64,000 nucleotides of DNA from Trujillonella endophytica (GTDB lineage: Bacteria > Actinomycetota > Actinomycetes > Mycobacteriales > Geodermatophilaceae), in contig NZ_JABGCI010000004.1 of the NCBI RefSeq assembly GCF_019799905.1, positions 186,001 to 250,000 on the forward strand, given 5' to 3'. A model generated the notes under the pieces. It was not told the origin of the DNA and did no database searches. It saw only the letters and a program-made list of their open reading frames with translations. The translations under genes and the position numbers were made by a program. Shown in pieces: positions 1-8,965 of the stretch. Position 1 is the first letter of the stretch. Each line of letters begins with the position of its first letter.

Positions 1-168
1 CTCCCGGCCGACCGTGGCCGTGGCCCAGGTCTGCCCGCCCGCGGAGAGGGCGAGCCCGCCGGCGACCGCCAGGCCGGCGATCGCGGCGGTCGTCTCCCGC
101 CGCTGTCCGCTCCGTGCCGACCGTTCGCTCCCGTCGGGCGGAGCCGGCCCGATCGCAGGGCCGCTCAC
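1..168 (-). CDS. Trp biosynthesis-associated membrane protein, N-terminal part (runs off left edge)
   Basis: Only the first 56 codons are inside the window, read leftwards from a GTG at 168. The N-terminus is hydrophilic (Arg, Ser, Pro), followed by a hydrophobic stretch with AGLAVAGGLALSAGGQTW. This resembles the first membrane segment of the actinobacterial family TIGR02234, a small multi-pass protein encoded next to trp genes. Its position directly downstream of trpE on the same strand fits that family. Biochemical function is unknown. The assignment rests on one helix plus context, so it is moderate; the start codon could lie slightly upstream. Confidence 0.6.
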   Translation of the reverse strand, partial: MSGPAIGPAPPDGSERSARSGQRRETTAAIAGLAVAGGLALSAGGQTWATATVGRE

Positions 169-193
169 GACACCGACCGTCCGCTCCCGCGCG

Positions 194-231
194 CCGCTCC
201 GCTCCTCGCTCGCTCGCGCTCGCTGCGATGC
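194..231. repeat. GC-rich intergenic repeat, family C copy 1
   Basis: This 38-bp stretch lies between the end of trpE and the membrane-protein start. It contains CCGCTCCGCTCCTCGCTCGC followed by GCTCGCTGCGATGC. A near-identical copy lies at 1782-1818 on the other side of trpE; the copies differ only in a few bases of the middle. No coding sense was seen in it. Confidence 0.7.
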
Positions 232-247
232 TCACGCCGCTGTCCGC

Positions 248-1753
248 TCACGAGAGCTCGCGCATCCCCTCGGCCGCGGCGATCGCCGAGAGCACCGCCC
301 GGGCCTTGTGCCGCGTCTCGGCCTCCTCGGTGGCCGGGTCGCTGTCGGCGACCACCCCGGCGCCGGCCTGCACGTAGGCCCGGCCCTGGTGCAGCACCGC
401 CGTCCGGATGGCGATCGCCATGTCCAGGTCGCCGCTGGCGTCGACGTAGCCGACGGTGCCCGCGTACAGCGCCCGCCGGGTCGGCTCCAGCGACTCGATG
501 ATCTCCATGGCCCGCGGCTTGGGCGCCCCGGAGACGGTGCCCGCCGGGAACGTCGCGTCGAAGACGTCGAGGGCGTCCCACTCCGGCGCGAGCTCGCCGG
601 CGACGGTCGAGACCAGGTGCATGACGTGGCTGTAGTGCTCGATGCGCATGAAGTCGGGCACCTCCACGGTGCCCGGCACGCAGACCCGGCCGAGGTCGTT
701 GCGGGCCAGGTCGACCAGCATCACGTGCTCGGCGCGCTCCTTGGGATCGGCCAGCAGGTCCTCGCCCAGGCGCGCGTCCTCCTCCGGCGTCGCGCCGCGG
801 GGCCGGGTGCCGGCCGGCGGGTGCACCACCGCGGAGCGGCCCGTGACGGTGACCAGCGCCTCCGGGGAGGACCCCACGACGTCGAAGGGCGTCTCCCGGC
901 CCTCGAAGCGCAGCAGGTACATGTACGGCGACGGGTTGGTCGCCCGCAGCACCCGGTAGAGGTCGAGGGCGTCGACCTCGGTGGCCACCTCGAACCGCTG
1001 CGCCAGCACCACCTGGAAGGCGTCGCCGGCGCGGATGTGCTCCCGCACCCGCTCCACGCCGTCGACGAAGACGCCGGGCGCCATGTTGCTGGTGACCGGC
1101 GGCGGGTCCGCGGGCGTGAACGCCGCCAGCCCCGCGGGGGCCGACTTCGCCAGCGCCGCGGCCATGCCGTCGATCCGCGCGACCGCGTCGTCCCAGGCCG
1201 CGCCGGGATCGGCCGACCGGAACGCGTTCGCGATCAGCAGGACGCTGCCCTCGCTGTGGTCGACGACGGCCAGGTCGGTGACGAGGAGCATCGCGAGCTC
1301 GGGCATGCCGAGGTCGTCGGTGGCCAGCTCCGGCAGCCGCTCCAGCCGGCGGACGACGTCGTAGCCGAGGTAGCCGACCAGCCCGCCGGTGAGCGGGGGC
1401 AGGCCGGGGGTCCGCGGGGTGCGCAGCCGGCGGGCCAGCGTGCGGACGGCGGCCAGCGGGTCGGCCGGCAGGTCGTCGGTCAGCCCGGGCAGGGGGTCGC
1501 CCAGCCACTCGCTGGCGCCGTCCCGCTCGGTGAGCACCCCGGCGCTGCGGACGCCGACGAAGCTGTAGCGCGCCCACTGCCGGCCCTGCTCGGCCGACTC
1601 GAGCAGCACCGTGCCCGGGCGGTTGCCCGCCAGCGTGCGGTAGACCCCGACGGCGGTCAGCCCGTCGGCCAGGAGCCGGCGGACGACGGGCACCACCGGC
1701 CGGTCGAGGTCCGCGAACTCCTCGCGGCCCGGGTACGTCTCCCCCAGTCTCAT
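248..1753 (-). CDS. trpE: Anthranilate synthase component I
   Basis: The 501-residue product converts chorismate to anthranilate, the first committed step of tryptophan synthesis, using ammonia from a TrpG glutamine amidotransferase (not in the window). The N-terminal Anth_synt_I_N part has LLESAEQGRQWARYSFVG, the element that in other TrpE proteins binds feedback-inhibiting tryptophan. The C-terminal chorismate-binding domain has PAGTRPRGATPEED, the DLARNDLGRV segment, TVSGAPKPRAMEII and YVQAGAGVVADSDP, all hallmark motifs. Length is typical. It lies 79 bp downstream of hisI, a common actinobacterial order. No leader peptide or attenuator was seen upstream; the gap instead holds a copy of repeat family C. 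The ATG has no clear ribosome binding site. Confidence 0.96.
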   Translation of the reverse strand: MRLGETYPGREEFADLDRPVVPVVRRLLADGLTAVGVYRTLAGNRPGTVLLESAEQGRQWARYSFVGVRSAGVLTERDGASEWLGDPLPGLTDDLPADPLAAVRTLARRLRTPRTPGLPPLTGGLVGYLGYDVVRRLERLPELATDDLGMPELAMLLVTDLAVVDHSEGSVLLIANAFRSADPGAAWDDAVARIDGMAAALAKSAPAGLAAFTPADPPPVTSNMAPGVFVDGVERVREHIRAGDAFQVVLAQRFEVATEVDALDLYRVLRATNPSPYMYLLRFEGRETPFDVVGSSPEALVTVTGRSAVVHPPAGTRPRGATPEEDARLGEDLLADPKERAEHVMLVDLARNDLGRVCVPGTVEVPDFMRIEHYSHVMHLVSTVAGELAPEWDALDVFDATFPAGTVSGAPKPRAMEIIESLEPTRRALYAGTVGYVDASGDLDMAIAIRTAVLHQGRAYVQAGAGVVADSDPATEEAETRHKARAVLSAIAAAEGMRELS

Positions 1754-1781
1754 GCCACGTCCCCCTGTCGCGACTCCGCGA

Positions 1782-1818
1782 CCGCTCCGCTCCTCGCTCG
1801 CAGGGCTCGCTGCGATGC
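1782..1818. repeat. GC-rich intergenic repeat, family C copy 2
   Basis: This 37-bp copy of the repeat at 194-231 has the same orientation and lies in the 79-bp gap between hisI and trpE. It shares CCGCTCCGCTCCTCGCTCGC and the GCTCGCTGCGATGC end, with a 3-base difference in between. Confidence 0.7.
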
Positions 1819-1832
1819 CCGCGGCCGCGTCG

Positions 1833-2207
1833 TCACGACGGGCTCCCCACCGCGGCCGGCAGCGCCCGGTGGAAGCAGCTGCGCTCGCCGGTGTGGCAGG
1901 CGGGGCCCTCCTGGTCGACGAGGACCAGCAGGGCGTCGCCGTCGCAGTCCAACCGCACGTCGCGGACCCACTGGCGGTGGCCCGACGTCTCGCCCTTGAC
2001 CCAGTACTCCTCCCGGCTGCGGGACCAGTACGTGGCCCGGCCCGTGGTGAGGGTGCGGCGCAGCGCCTCGTCGTCCATCCACGCGACCATCAGCACCTCG
2101 CCGCTGTCGTGCTGCTGCACGACGGCGGCCACCAGGCCGGCGGGGTCGCGGCGCAGCAGCGCGGCGACGGCCGGGTCGAGGGCGGGAGCGGGCGGGACGG
2201 CGGTCAT
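1833..2207 (-). CDS. hisI: Phosphoribosyl-AMP cyclohydrolase
   Basis: This 124-residue enzyme opens the adenine ring of phosphoribosyl-AMP, the third step of histidine synthesis. The family motifs are clear: [36 protein letters not shown] and the metal-binding [24 protein letters not shown], with the conserved Asp and Cys residues. It is the cyclohydrolase domain alone, without a fused HisE, as usual in actinobacteria. It lies between a membrane protein and trpE on the same strand. The ATG at 2207 matches the family's N-terminus; longer readings of this frame run into non-homologous sequence. Confidence 0.95.
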   Translation of the reverse strand: MTAVPPAPALDPAVAALLRRDPAGLVAAVVQQHDSGEVLMVAWMDDEALRRTLTTGRATYWSRSREEYWVKGETSGHRQWVRDVRLDCDGDALLVLVDQEGPACHTGERSCFHRALPAAVGSPS

Positions 2208-2254
2208 GCCCCGATTCTCCCCGTCCGCCCCCTGCCTCGGACACCGGCGTCCGG

Positions 2255-2956
2255 TCAGCCGCCTCCCCGGCCGGCGCCGAACCACTCCCGGGACGCGCGG
2301 GTGAGCAGCAGCCCCACCCCCACGGCCGGGCCGGCGGCGAAGACGAGGGCGCCGAACACCAGCAGCGGGACGGCGTCGTCGGGGCCGGGGATGTCGGCGA
2401 GCACGCCGACGATGCGCACCGCCCAGTACAGGGCCAGCAGCACCTGCACGCCGAGCACGGCGAGCAGGCCCAGCCAGCTGCCCCGGTCGCGCCGGTTGAG
2501 CGCGACCACGCCGGCGGCCACCAGGGCGACGACGGAGGCGAACTGCACCCAGGCCAGCACCCGCATCTCGTCGGCGATCGCGGTGGCGCGGGGGTCGACC
2601 GTCCCGTCGATGTCGAGGTCGAGGCCGAGGACCGAGGCGACGAGCAGCAGGTAGGCCGAGGCGAAGGCGACGAGCGCCGCCTGCACGATCGCCAGCACGG
2701 CGGCAGCGACGACCTGGCCCGGGCGGCGCGGTCCGGTGGGCGCGGGCGCGGGCCAGCCGTACCCCGGCGGGCCGAACGCCGGCGGCCCGTACCCCGGCTG
2801 CCCGTACGGGGCGGGGTAGCCGCCCGCCGGGTAGGCGGTCGTGGGGTACGGGGCGGCCGGGTAGGCGCTCGTGGAGTAGGCCGGGGGGCCGCTGTAGGGG
2901 GCGCCCTGCTCGGTGGGCGTGGCCGGGTCCGACCAGGGGTCGCGGGGTGCGCTCAC
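2255..2956 (-). CDS. Pro/Tyr-rich four-helix membrane protein
   Basis: The 233-residue protein is not assigned to a named family. The first ~75 residues are rich in Pro, Tyr, Gly and Ala with loose repeats such as [21 protein letters not shown], as in many actinobacterial membrane proteins with a flexible cytoplasmic N-terminus. Four hydrophobic segments follow (about residues 80-110, 133-153, 163-185 and 198-218). Its ATG overlaps the stop of the upstream flavoprotein gene (ATGA), so the two are probably translationally coupled. Function is unknown. Confidence 0.75.
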   Translation of the reverse strand: MSAPRDPWSDPATPTEQGAPYSGPPAYSTSAYPAAPYPTTAYPAGGYPAPYGQPGYGPPAFGPPGYGWPAPAPTGPRRPGQVVAAAVLAIVQAALVAFASAYLLLVASVLGLDLDIDGTVDPRATAIADEMRVLAWVQFASVVALVAAGVVALNRRDRGSWLGLLAVLGVQVLLALYWAVRIVGVLADIPGPDDAVPLLVFGALVFAAGPAVGVGLLLTRASREWFGAGRGGG

Positions 2957-4605
2957 AGCTCGGCCGCCAGCGCGCGCCCGGCGGTGCGGCCGGAGAACAG
3001 GCAGCCGCCGAGGAAGGTGCCCTCCAGCGAGCGGTAGCCGTGCATGCCGCCGCCGCCGAAGCCGGCGACCTCACCGGCCGCGTAGAGGCCGGCGAACGCC
3101 TGCCCCCCGGGCCGCAGCACCCGGCCGGACAGGTCGGTCTCCAGACCGCCGAGGGTCTTGCGGGTGAGCAGGTTGAGCCGGACGGCGATGAGCGGCCCTG
3201 CCTCGGGGTCGAGCAGCCGGTGCGGCGGCGCGACCCGGATGAGCTTGTCGCCGAGGTAGCTGCGGGCGCCGCGGATGGCGGTGATCTGCATGTCCTTGGT
3301 GAACGGGTGCGCGATCTCCCGGTCGCGGGCCACGACCTCCTCCTCGACCCGGGCCAGCGGCACCTCCGGCTGCCCGCCGGTGATCCGGTTCATGCCGGCG
3401 ACGAGCTCGGGCAGGGTGCGGGCGACGACGAAGTCCTCGCCGCGGTCGAGGAAGGCCTGCACCGGCCCGGAGACGCCGGACCTCACGCGGTTGAGCAGCA
3501 GCCTGACGTCCTTGCCCGTCAGGTCCGGGTTCTGCTCGGAGCCCGAGAGGGCGAACTCCTTCTCGACGATCTTCTCCGTCGCGACGAACCAGGTGTGCTC
3601 GTGGCCGGTCTGCCCGATGTGGGCCAGCGTGCCCAGGGTGTCGAACCCGGGGAACAGCGGCACCGGCAGCCGCTTGCCGGTGGCGTCGAGCCACAGCGAC
3701 GAGGGCCCGGGCAGGATCCGGATGCCGTGCCGGGCCCACACCGGGGAGTGGTTGGCGATCCCCTCGGTGTAGTGCCACATGCGGTCGCGGTTGATCAGGT
3801 GCGCGCCCGCGGCCTCGGTGGCCTCGAGCATGTGCCCGTCGACGTGCGCGGGGACGCCGGACAGCAGCCGCTGCGGCACGGGGCCCAAGCGGGCGGGCCA
3901 GTTGCGGCGGACCAGCTCGTGGTTGCCGCCGATGCCGCCGGACGTGACGACGACGGCCTGCGCGCCGATCTCGAAGGGCTCGACCTCGACGCGGGAGCTG
4001 GCCTCGCCGCGGGCGACGTCGCTGGCCTCGAGGACCGTGCCGCGCACGCCGGTCACCGCCCCGTCACTGACGACCAGTTCCGTCACCCGGGACCGGAAGC
4101 GCAGCTGTACCAGCCCGCGGTCGACCGCGGCCCGCACCCGCCGGGCGAAGGGCTCGACGACGCCGGGGCCGGTGCCCCAGACGATGTGGAAGCGGGGCAC
4201 CGAGTTGCCGTGCCCGGTGGCGGTGTAGCCGCCCCGCTCGGCCCAGCCGACGACGGGGAAGAAGCCCACGCCCTGCGAGCGCAGCCACGCCCGCTTCTCG
4301 CCTGCGGCGAACTGCAGGTACGCCTCGGCCCACAGGCGCGGCCAGTGGTCCTCGGGGCGGTCGAACGCCGCGGTGCCGAACCAGTCCTGCCGGGCCAGCT
4401 CGAGCGAGTCGTGCACGCGCAGGCGGCGCTGCTCCGGGGAGTCGACCAGGAAGAGCCCACCGAAGGACCACCAGGCCTGGCCGCCGAAGGAGGCCTCCGG
4501 TTCCTGCTCCAGCAGCACGACCCGCTTGCCGGCGTCGGCCAGCTCCGCGGTCGCCACCAGCCCGGCCAGGCCGGCGCCCACCACCACGACGTCTGTCTCG
4601 CTCAC
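2953..4605 (-). CDS. FAD-binding dehydrogenase (KstD-like)
   Basis: The 550-residue flavoprotein belongs to the fumarate reductase/3-ketosteroid dehydrogenase superfamily (FAD_binding_2). The Rossmann dinucleotide motif [20 protein letters not shown] is at the N-terminus; [20 protein letters not shown] and [15 protein letters not shown] near the C-terminus are the closing FAD contacts. Length and the [11 protein letters not shown] segment fit the uncharacterised FAD-binding dehydrogenase subgroup rather than true steroid dehydrogenases, so the substrate is unknown. The GTG at 4605 puts the FAD motif at the extreme N-terminus, as in relatives; the longer reading adds a low-complexity tail. It is coupled to the downstream membrane protein by a 4-base overlap. 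Confidence 0.85.
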   Translation of the reverse strand: MSETDVVVVGAGLAGLVATAELADAGKRVVLLEQEPEASFGGQAWWSFGGLFLVDSPEQRRLRVHDSLELARQDWFGTAAFDRPEDHWPRLWAEAYLQFAAGEKRAWLRSQGVGFFPVVGWAERGGYTATGHGNSVPRFHIVWGTGPGVVEPFARRVRAAVDRGLVQLRFRSRVTELVVSDGAVTGVRGTVLEASDVARGEASSRVEVEPFEIGAQAVVVTSGGIGGNHELVRRNWPARLGPVPQRLLSGVPAHVDGHMLEATEAAGAHLINRDRMWHYTEGIANHSPVWARHGIRILPGPSSLWLDATGKRLPVPLFPGFDTLGTLAHIGQTGHEHTWFVATEKIVEKEFALSGSEQNPDLTGKDVRLLLNRVRSGVSGPVQAFLDRGEDFVVARTLPELVAGMNRITGGQPEVPLARVEEEVVARDREIAHPFTKDMQITAIRGARSYLGDKLIRVAPPHRLLDPEAGPLIAVRLNLLTRKTLGGLETDLSGRVLRPGGQAFAGLYAAGEVAGFGGGGMHGYRSLEGTFLGGCLFSGRTAGRALAAEL

Positions 4606-4690
4606 GGGCACGACGCTAGCGGGAGTGGGCCGGCCGGCGGCCGCGCCACGGGGACGGTGCACCCCGCCGGAGGCAGGTCCGCTCCCGCGA

Positions 4691-5161
4691 TCAGACCGGC
4701 GGGCGGACCCGGCCGGGCCGGGCGGCGAGCCACGCGCGCGTGGGCCGGGCGACGGCGAAGCCCGCCGCGAGCAGCGGGAACAGCACGATGAGCAGTGGTC
4801 CGACGCCGACCGCTTCGTCCTCCTCGCGCGCGGCCCCGTAGATGAGCCACGTCAGCGCCACCGACGGCAGGACGGCGAGGACCAGCGGCACCCAGCCACG
4901 CCGGGTCAACAGCCACAGCGCGGCGACCAACTGGACGACCGGCGCCAGGAAGACCAGCCACACCCACGGCTCGCGCGCCGCGTCGGAGCTGAACCCGCCG
5001 ATGGCGAACAGCAGCAGCGCCATGAGGAGCAGGGGCACGATGGCGACGACGCCGCAGATGCCCGCGGTCAGCGCGGTCCAGGGCATGCGGTCGCCCATCC
5101 CGGGCAGGAACGCCCGTCCCCGTTCGGACGGGCGGTCGGCTGCGGCGCTGCGGGACGGCAC
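4691..5161 (-). CDS. Small four-helix membrane protein, unknown function
   Basis: The 156-residue protein has a charged N-terminus followed by four hydrophobic segments (about residues 30-56, 66-85, 90-110 and 122-140). A short acidic loop (REEDEAVG) lies before the last helix and an Arg-rich C-terminus follows it. No family is recognised. It reads leftwards 85 bp upstream of the flavoprotein start. The start is set from the track of continuous coding; alternatives inside the first 25 codons cannot be excluded. Confidence 0.6.
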   Translation of the reverse strand: MPSRSAAADRPSERGRAFLPGMGDRMPWTALTAGICGVVAIVPLLLMALLLFAIGGFSSDAAREPWVWLVFLAPVVQLVAALWLLTRRGWVPLVLAVLPSVALTWLIYGAAREEDEAVGVGPLLIVLFPLLAAGFAVARPTRAWLAARPGRVRPPV

Positions 5162-5194
5162 AGCGGCAGGCTAGCGGGTGCGCGACCCCGAGCC

Positions 5195-5252
5195 GGCCCC
5201 CTTGCAGGGTCCCGCCGCGAGCTCGCGAGTGGTGGGGTGCAAGGGGGTCCTT
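5195..5252. repeat. Gene-end hairpin element A1
   Basis: The element begins 3-5 nt after the stop codon of the ABC transporter gene. A perfect 10-bp stem pairs CCCCCTTGCA (5197-5206) with TGCAAGGGGG (5238-5247). Inside it lies the 12-bp palindrome CGCGAGCTCGCG (5216-5227). It is related to copies at 18850, 47916 and, more distantly, 19565 and 37071. A terminator role for the ABC operon is likely. Confidence 0.75.
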
Positions 5253-5254
5253 AC

Positions 5255-7078
5255 TCAGCCGACCGGCTCGGCCTGCCCGCTGGAGGAGCGGCGCCAGGAG
5301 GCGTGCAGCCCGGCGTAGGGACCCTCGGCGTCCACGAGCTCGTCGTGGCTGCCGCGCTGGACCACCCGGCCGGCGTCGACCACGAGGACCTCGTCGGCGC
5401 GCTCGGCGGTGGAGAGCCGGTGGGCGATGGTGAGCGTCGTCCGGCCGGTGGTCAGCCGGTCGAGGGCGGCGGTGAGCCGCCGCTCGGTCGCCGGGTCGAC
5501 CGCGCTGGTCGCCTCGTCCAGCACCAGGAGGTCGGGGTCGGCCACATAGGCCCGCGCGATGGCGACCAGCTGCCGCTCCCCCGCCGACAGCGACTCGCCG
5601 CGCTGGCCGACCGGGGTGGCCGTGCCGTCTGCGAGCCCCGCCACCCAGTCGCCGAGCCCGAGGTCGGAGAAGGCGGCGAGCACCTCGGCGTCGGTCAGGC
5701 CCGGCCGGCCGTAGCGCACGTTGGCGGCGATGCTGGCGTCGAACAGGTAGCCGTCCTGCGGCACCATCACCACCCGCCGCCGCAGGGAGGAGAACGCGAC
5801 CTCCTCCAGCGGCACCCAGCCGGCCGCGGCGGAGCCCAGGAGCAGCCGCCCCTCGGTGGGGTCCATGAGCCGCGTGACCAGCTTGGCGAAGGTCGTCTTG
5901 CCCGAGCCGGTCTCCCCCACGATCGCGACCCGTTGCCGGGGCGTGATCTCCAGGTCGACGTCGATCAGGGCGGGCCGGGCATCGGGGGCGTAGCGGAAGC
6001 CGACGTGCTCGAAGCGGACACCGAGCGGCCCGTCGGGCAGCTCGTGGGCGGCGCCGTCCAGCGCCGGGTCCCGCACGTCGGGCTCGGTGTCGAGGATGTC
6101 GAGCACGCGGCGGAAGCCCGCGACGGCGTTCTGCGCCTCGTTGAGCACCTCGCTGGCCATCTGCACCGGGGCGACGAACAGCGAGACGAGGAAGAGGAAC
6201 GCGATCAGGGTGCCGGCGGTGATGTCGCCGGCCAGCCCCAGCGCCACGCCGACGACGATCACCGCGGCGTTGGCCACCGACGCGACGAACTCGCCGCTCA
6301 CGAAGACCGCCGCCGTCGTCTTCTGTGCCTGCACCTGGGCCCGGTAGTGCCGGTCGATGGCGCCGTCGATGCGGGCGGCGGTGCGCTCGCGCACGCCGTA
6401 GGCCCGCACGGTGGACGCGCCGACGACCGACTCGGAGACGGCGGCGAGGACGTCGCCCACCCGCTCGCGGACCACGCCGTAGACCTTCGCCAGGCGCTTG
6501 GCGAAGAACCGGACGGCGTGGACGAGCGGCACGAAGCAGAGCAGGACCAGCAGCGTCAGCTGCCACGAGTAGACGAACATGACGACGGTCGCGACCAGCA
6601 GCTGGCCGAGGCTGACCACGCCCAGCACCCCGCCCCACTGCATGAACGTCGACAGCTGGTCGACGTCGCTGGTCACCCGTGACACCAGCGAGCCGCGGCG
6701 CTGGCCCTGCTGGTGCAGGACGGAGAGGTCGTGCACGTGCCGGAACGCGCGGGCGCGCAGCCCGGCCAGGGCCGTCTCGGTGGTGCGGAACAGCCGCACG
6801 TTCATCCGGTAGACGGCGAAGCCGGTCACCAGCACCACGACGGCACAGACGGCCACCAGGTTCCGGACCAGGTCCATGTCCGGCCCGGTGGGCGCACCCA
6901 GGCCCCGGTCGATGACCTGCTGGACGGCGATCGGCACGACCACCCGCCCGGCGGTGGCGACCAGGGCGAGGGCGAAGGTGGCCGGCAGCCCACGCCGGAA
7001 CTCCGGCATCATCCGCAGCCCGCGGCGCAGGGTGCGGAGCGCGCCCTCGGACCGGTCCTCGATCTCCGCGGTCGTCAC
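5255..7078 (-). CDS. ABC exporter half-transporter with canonical ATPase site
   Basis: The 607-residue protein fuses a six-helix exporter membrane domain (about residues 20-320) to an ATPase domain. The ATPase motifs are intact: Walker A GETGSGKTT, signature LSAGERQ, Walker B LLVLDEATSAVD with the catalytic Glu, and switch His in TIAHRLST. It is probably the second half of a heterodimer with the upstream gene: its GTG overlaps the upstream stop (GTGA) and that partner has a degenerate ATPase. This pairing is like the mycobacterial Rv1272c/Rv1273c type. The substrate (drug, lipid or peptide) cannot be told from sequence. The frame is open far beyond 7078, but only this GTG gives a normal N-terminus. 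Confidence 0.92.
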   Translation of the reverse strand: MTTAEIEDRSEGALRTLRRGLRMMPEFRRGLPATFALALVATAGRVVVPIAVQQVIDRGLGAPTGPDMDLVRNLVAVCAVVVLVTGFAVYRMNVRLFRTTETALAGLRARAFRHVHDLSVLHQQGQRRGSLVSRVTSDVDQLSTFMQWGGVLGVVSLGQLLVATVVMFVYSWQLTLLVLLCFVPLVHAVRFFAKRLAKVYGVVRERVGDVLAAVSESVVGASTVRAYGVRERTAARIDGAIDRHYRAQVQAQKTTAAVFVSGEFVASVANAAVIVVGVALGLAGDITAGTLIAFLFLVSLFVAPVQMASEVLNEAQNAVAGFRRVLDILDTEPDVRDPALDGAAHELPDGPLGVRFEHVGFRYAPDARPALIDVDLEITPRQRVAIVGETGSGKTTFAKLVTRLMDPTEGRLLLGSAAAGWVPLEEVAFSSLRRRVVMVPQDGYLFDASIAANVRYGRPGLTDAEVLAAFSDLGLGDWVAGLADGTATPVGQRGESLSAGERQLVAIARAYVADPDLLVLDEATSAVDPATERRLTAALDRLTTGRTTLTIAHRLSTAERADEVLVVDAGRVVQRGSHDELVDAEGPYAGLHASWRRSSSGQAEPVG

Positions 7079-8850
7079 GCCACCACCTCGTCCTGCTCGT
7101 AGGCGCGGACGAGCGCCGCGTAGCCGGGGACGTCGGCGAGCAGCTGCTCGTGGCTGCCCCGGGCCAGCACCCGGCCGCCCTCCAGCCACACGACCTCGTC
7201 GGCCAGGGCGATCGTCGCCTGCCGGTAGGCGACGACCACCACCGTCGCCGGCGGGTCGGTGTCGCGCAGGGCGTCGAGGATGCGGGCCTCGACCGAGGGG
7301 TCGACGGCGCTGGTGGCGTCGTCCATGACCAGCAGGCGGGGCCGGCGGACGACGGCGCGGGCCAGCGCGATCCGCTGCCGCTGGCCGCCCGACAGGCTGG
7401 CGCCGCGCTCGCCGACGCGGGTGTCCATGCCCTCGGGCAGCCGGGCGACGAAGTCGTCGGCGGCGGCGGTGCGCAGCGCGGCGAGCACGTCGGCGTCGGA
7501 GAAGTCGCCGCCGAGGGTGACGTTGCCGCGCACGGTGTCGTCGAACAGGAAGGTGCCCTGCGAGACGAATGCCGCCTGGCCGCTGAGCGCGCCCTCCCGG
7601 AGCCGGCGCAGGTCCAGCCCGTCGAGCAGGACGGTGCCGTCGGCCGGGTCGACCAGCCGGACCAGCAGCCCGGCAAGCGTGGACTTCCCCGATCCGGTGG
7701 GCCCGACGACGGCGACCGTGCTGCCGGCCGGCACGTCGAAGGTGACGCCGGAGAGGGTGGGCCGCGCGGCGCCGTCGAAGGCGTAGCCGACGCCGTCCAG
7801 GGCGAGCACCGCCCCGCCGTCGGCGGTCGCGGCGGCCTCCGCGCCGTACGGCGTCTCCCCCGTCGCCGCCAGCACCGGGGTGACCCGGTCGAAGCCGGCG
7901 AGGGCGCGCGGCAGGTCGGCCAGGACCCAGCCGATCGCGCGGATCGGCAGCGTCAGCAGCGTGAAGAGGTAGGCGATGGCGACCAGGTCGCCGGCGTCGG
8001 TCGCGCCGTCGGCGACCCGGCCGGCGCCGACCAGCAGGACGGCGAGCGTGCCGAGGTTGGGCAGCGCCTCCATGAGCGGGTCGAACAGACCCCGCACCCG
8101 GCCGACGGCGACCAGCCCGTCGCGCAGCTCGGTGGCCTTGACGGAGAAGCGCTGCGTCTCGACGTCCTCCCGGCCCAGGGTCTTGACCACCAGAGCGGCG
8201 TCGAAGCTCTCGTGCGCGATCTCGCTGACCTCGGCGCGCAGCTGCTGGGCCCGCTGCATCCGCGGGCTCATCACCTGCGAGTAGACGACGTTCAGCAGGA
8301 ACACCGCCGGGAAGACGACCAGCCCGATGACCGCCAGCAGCGGGTCGGTGACGAGCAGCGCGCCGACGGTGATCGCGATCATCACCAGCGCGCCGACGGC
8401 GAAGGGCAGCGGCGAGACGAAGAACCAGGCCGCCTCCACGTCGGAGTTGGCGTTGGACAGCAGCTGGCCGGTCGGGTGGCGCTGGTGCCACGACAGCGGC
8501 AGGCGCAGGTACTGGCCGGTGACCCGGCGGCGGTAGTCGGCCTGCAGCCGGTAGCCCATGATCCCGGCGAACAGCCGGCGGCCGAGGATGCCCACGATCT
8601 TCACGAGGGCCACGCCGAGGATCGCGACCACGGCCAGCGTCAGCGCCCCGGCCGTGGTGGAGCCCTCGTCGAAGGCGGGCAGCACCACCCGGCCGGTGAT
8701 CTCGCCGATCACGTAGGCGCTGGCCACGGTCGCGGCGCCGTAGAGGCTGCTGGCGGCCACGGCCAGGGAGAACATCCGCGGCTGCTCGCGCACCGCGCGT
8801 CCGATGTGGCGGAGTCCGCGCCGGACCACGGCGTCTCGGCGGCGGGTCAC
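7075..8850 (-). CDS. ABC exporter half-transporter with degenerate ATPase site
   Basis: The 591-residue protein has an exporter membrane domain followed by an ATPase. Walker A (GPTGSGKST) and signature (LSGGQRQ) are normal. However, the Walker B is LLVMDDATSAVD, with Asp where the catalytic Glu belongs, and the switch His is Tyr (VVAYRQAT). This is the pattern of the non-catalytic subunit of heterodimeric exporters. The downstream overlapping gene supplies the intact site. The GTG at 8850 is preceded by GAGGAG at good spacing. The upstream region is divergent from the TIGR03085 gene at 8966. Confidence 0.92.
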   Translation of the reverse strand: MTRRRDAVVRRGLRHIGRAVREQPRMFSLAVAASSLYGAATVASAYVIGEITGRVVLPAFDEGSTTAGALTLAVVAILGVALVKIVGILGRRLFAGIMGYRLQADYRRRVTGQYLRLPLSWHQRHPTGQLLSNANSDVEAAWFFVSPLPFAVGALVMIAITVGALLVTDPLLAVIGLVVFPAVFLLNVVYSQVMSPRMQRAQQLRAEVSEIAHESFDAALVVKTLGREDVETQRFSVKATELRDGLVAVGRVRGLFDPLMEALPNLGTLAVLLVGAGRVADGATDAGDLVAIAYLFTLLTLPIRAIGWVLADLPRALAGFDRVTPVLAATGETPYGAEAAATADGGAVLALDGVGYAFDGAARPTLSGVTFDVPAGSTVAVVGPTGSGKSTLAGLLVRLVDPADGTVLLDGLDLRRLREGALSGQAAFVSQGTFLFDDTVRGNVTLGGDFSDADVLAALRTAAADDFVARLPEGMDTRVGERGASLSGGQRQRIALARAVVRRPRLLVMDDATSAVDPSVEARILDALRDTDPPATVVVVAYRQATIALADEVVWLEGGRVLARGSHEQLLADVPGYAALVRAYEQDEVVA

Positions 8851-8924
8851 GGCTCTCCTCGGGGTGCGCGGTACGGGCGGACCGCACGTCGTTACCGACG
8901 CTAACCGATCCTGCGCGACGGCAC

Positions 8925-8963
8925 CGCTGGGTTCCGGGGACCGCCGTGCTGGTAAACCCAGCG
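8925..8963. promoter_or_regulatory. Inverted repeat in divergent promoter region
   Basis: Arms CGCTGGGTT (8925-8933) and AACCCAGCG (8955-8963) match perfectly across a 21-bp spacer. The right arm ends 2 bp before the GTG of the TIGR03085 gene, and the ABC operon starts 75 bp away on the other side. It could be an operator for a dimeric repressor or an mRNA hairpin; the sequence cannot separate these. Confidence 0.4.
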
Positions 8964-8965
8964 AC

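Noticed and set aside
1754..1832. Trp leader peptide/attenuator before trpE
   Set aside because: No short frame with Trp codons and no terminator-antiterminator pair; the gap mostly holds repeat family C.
14..1999. Long open frame on the plus strand opposite trpE
   Set aside because: High GC opens antisense frames; the product is Arg/Gly/His-rich without domains, and trpE on the other strand explains the sequence fully. The same applies to long plus-strand frames opposite dnaE, murE, ftsI and others.
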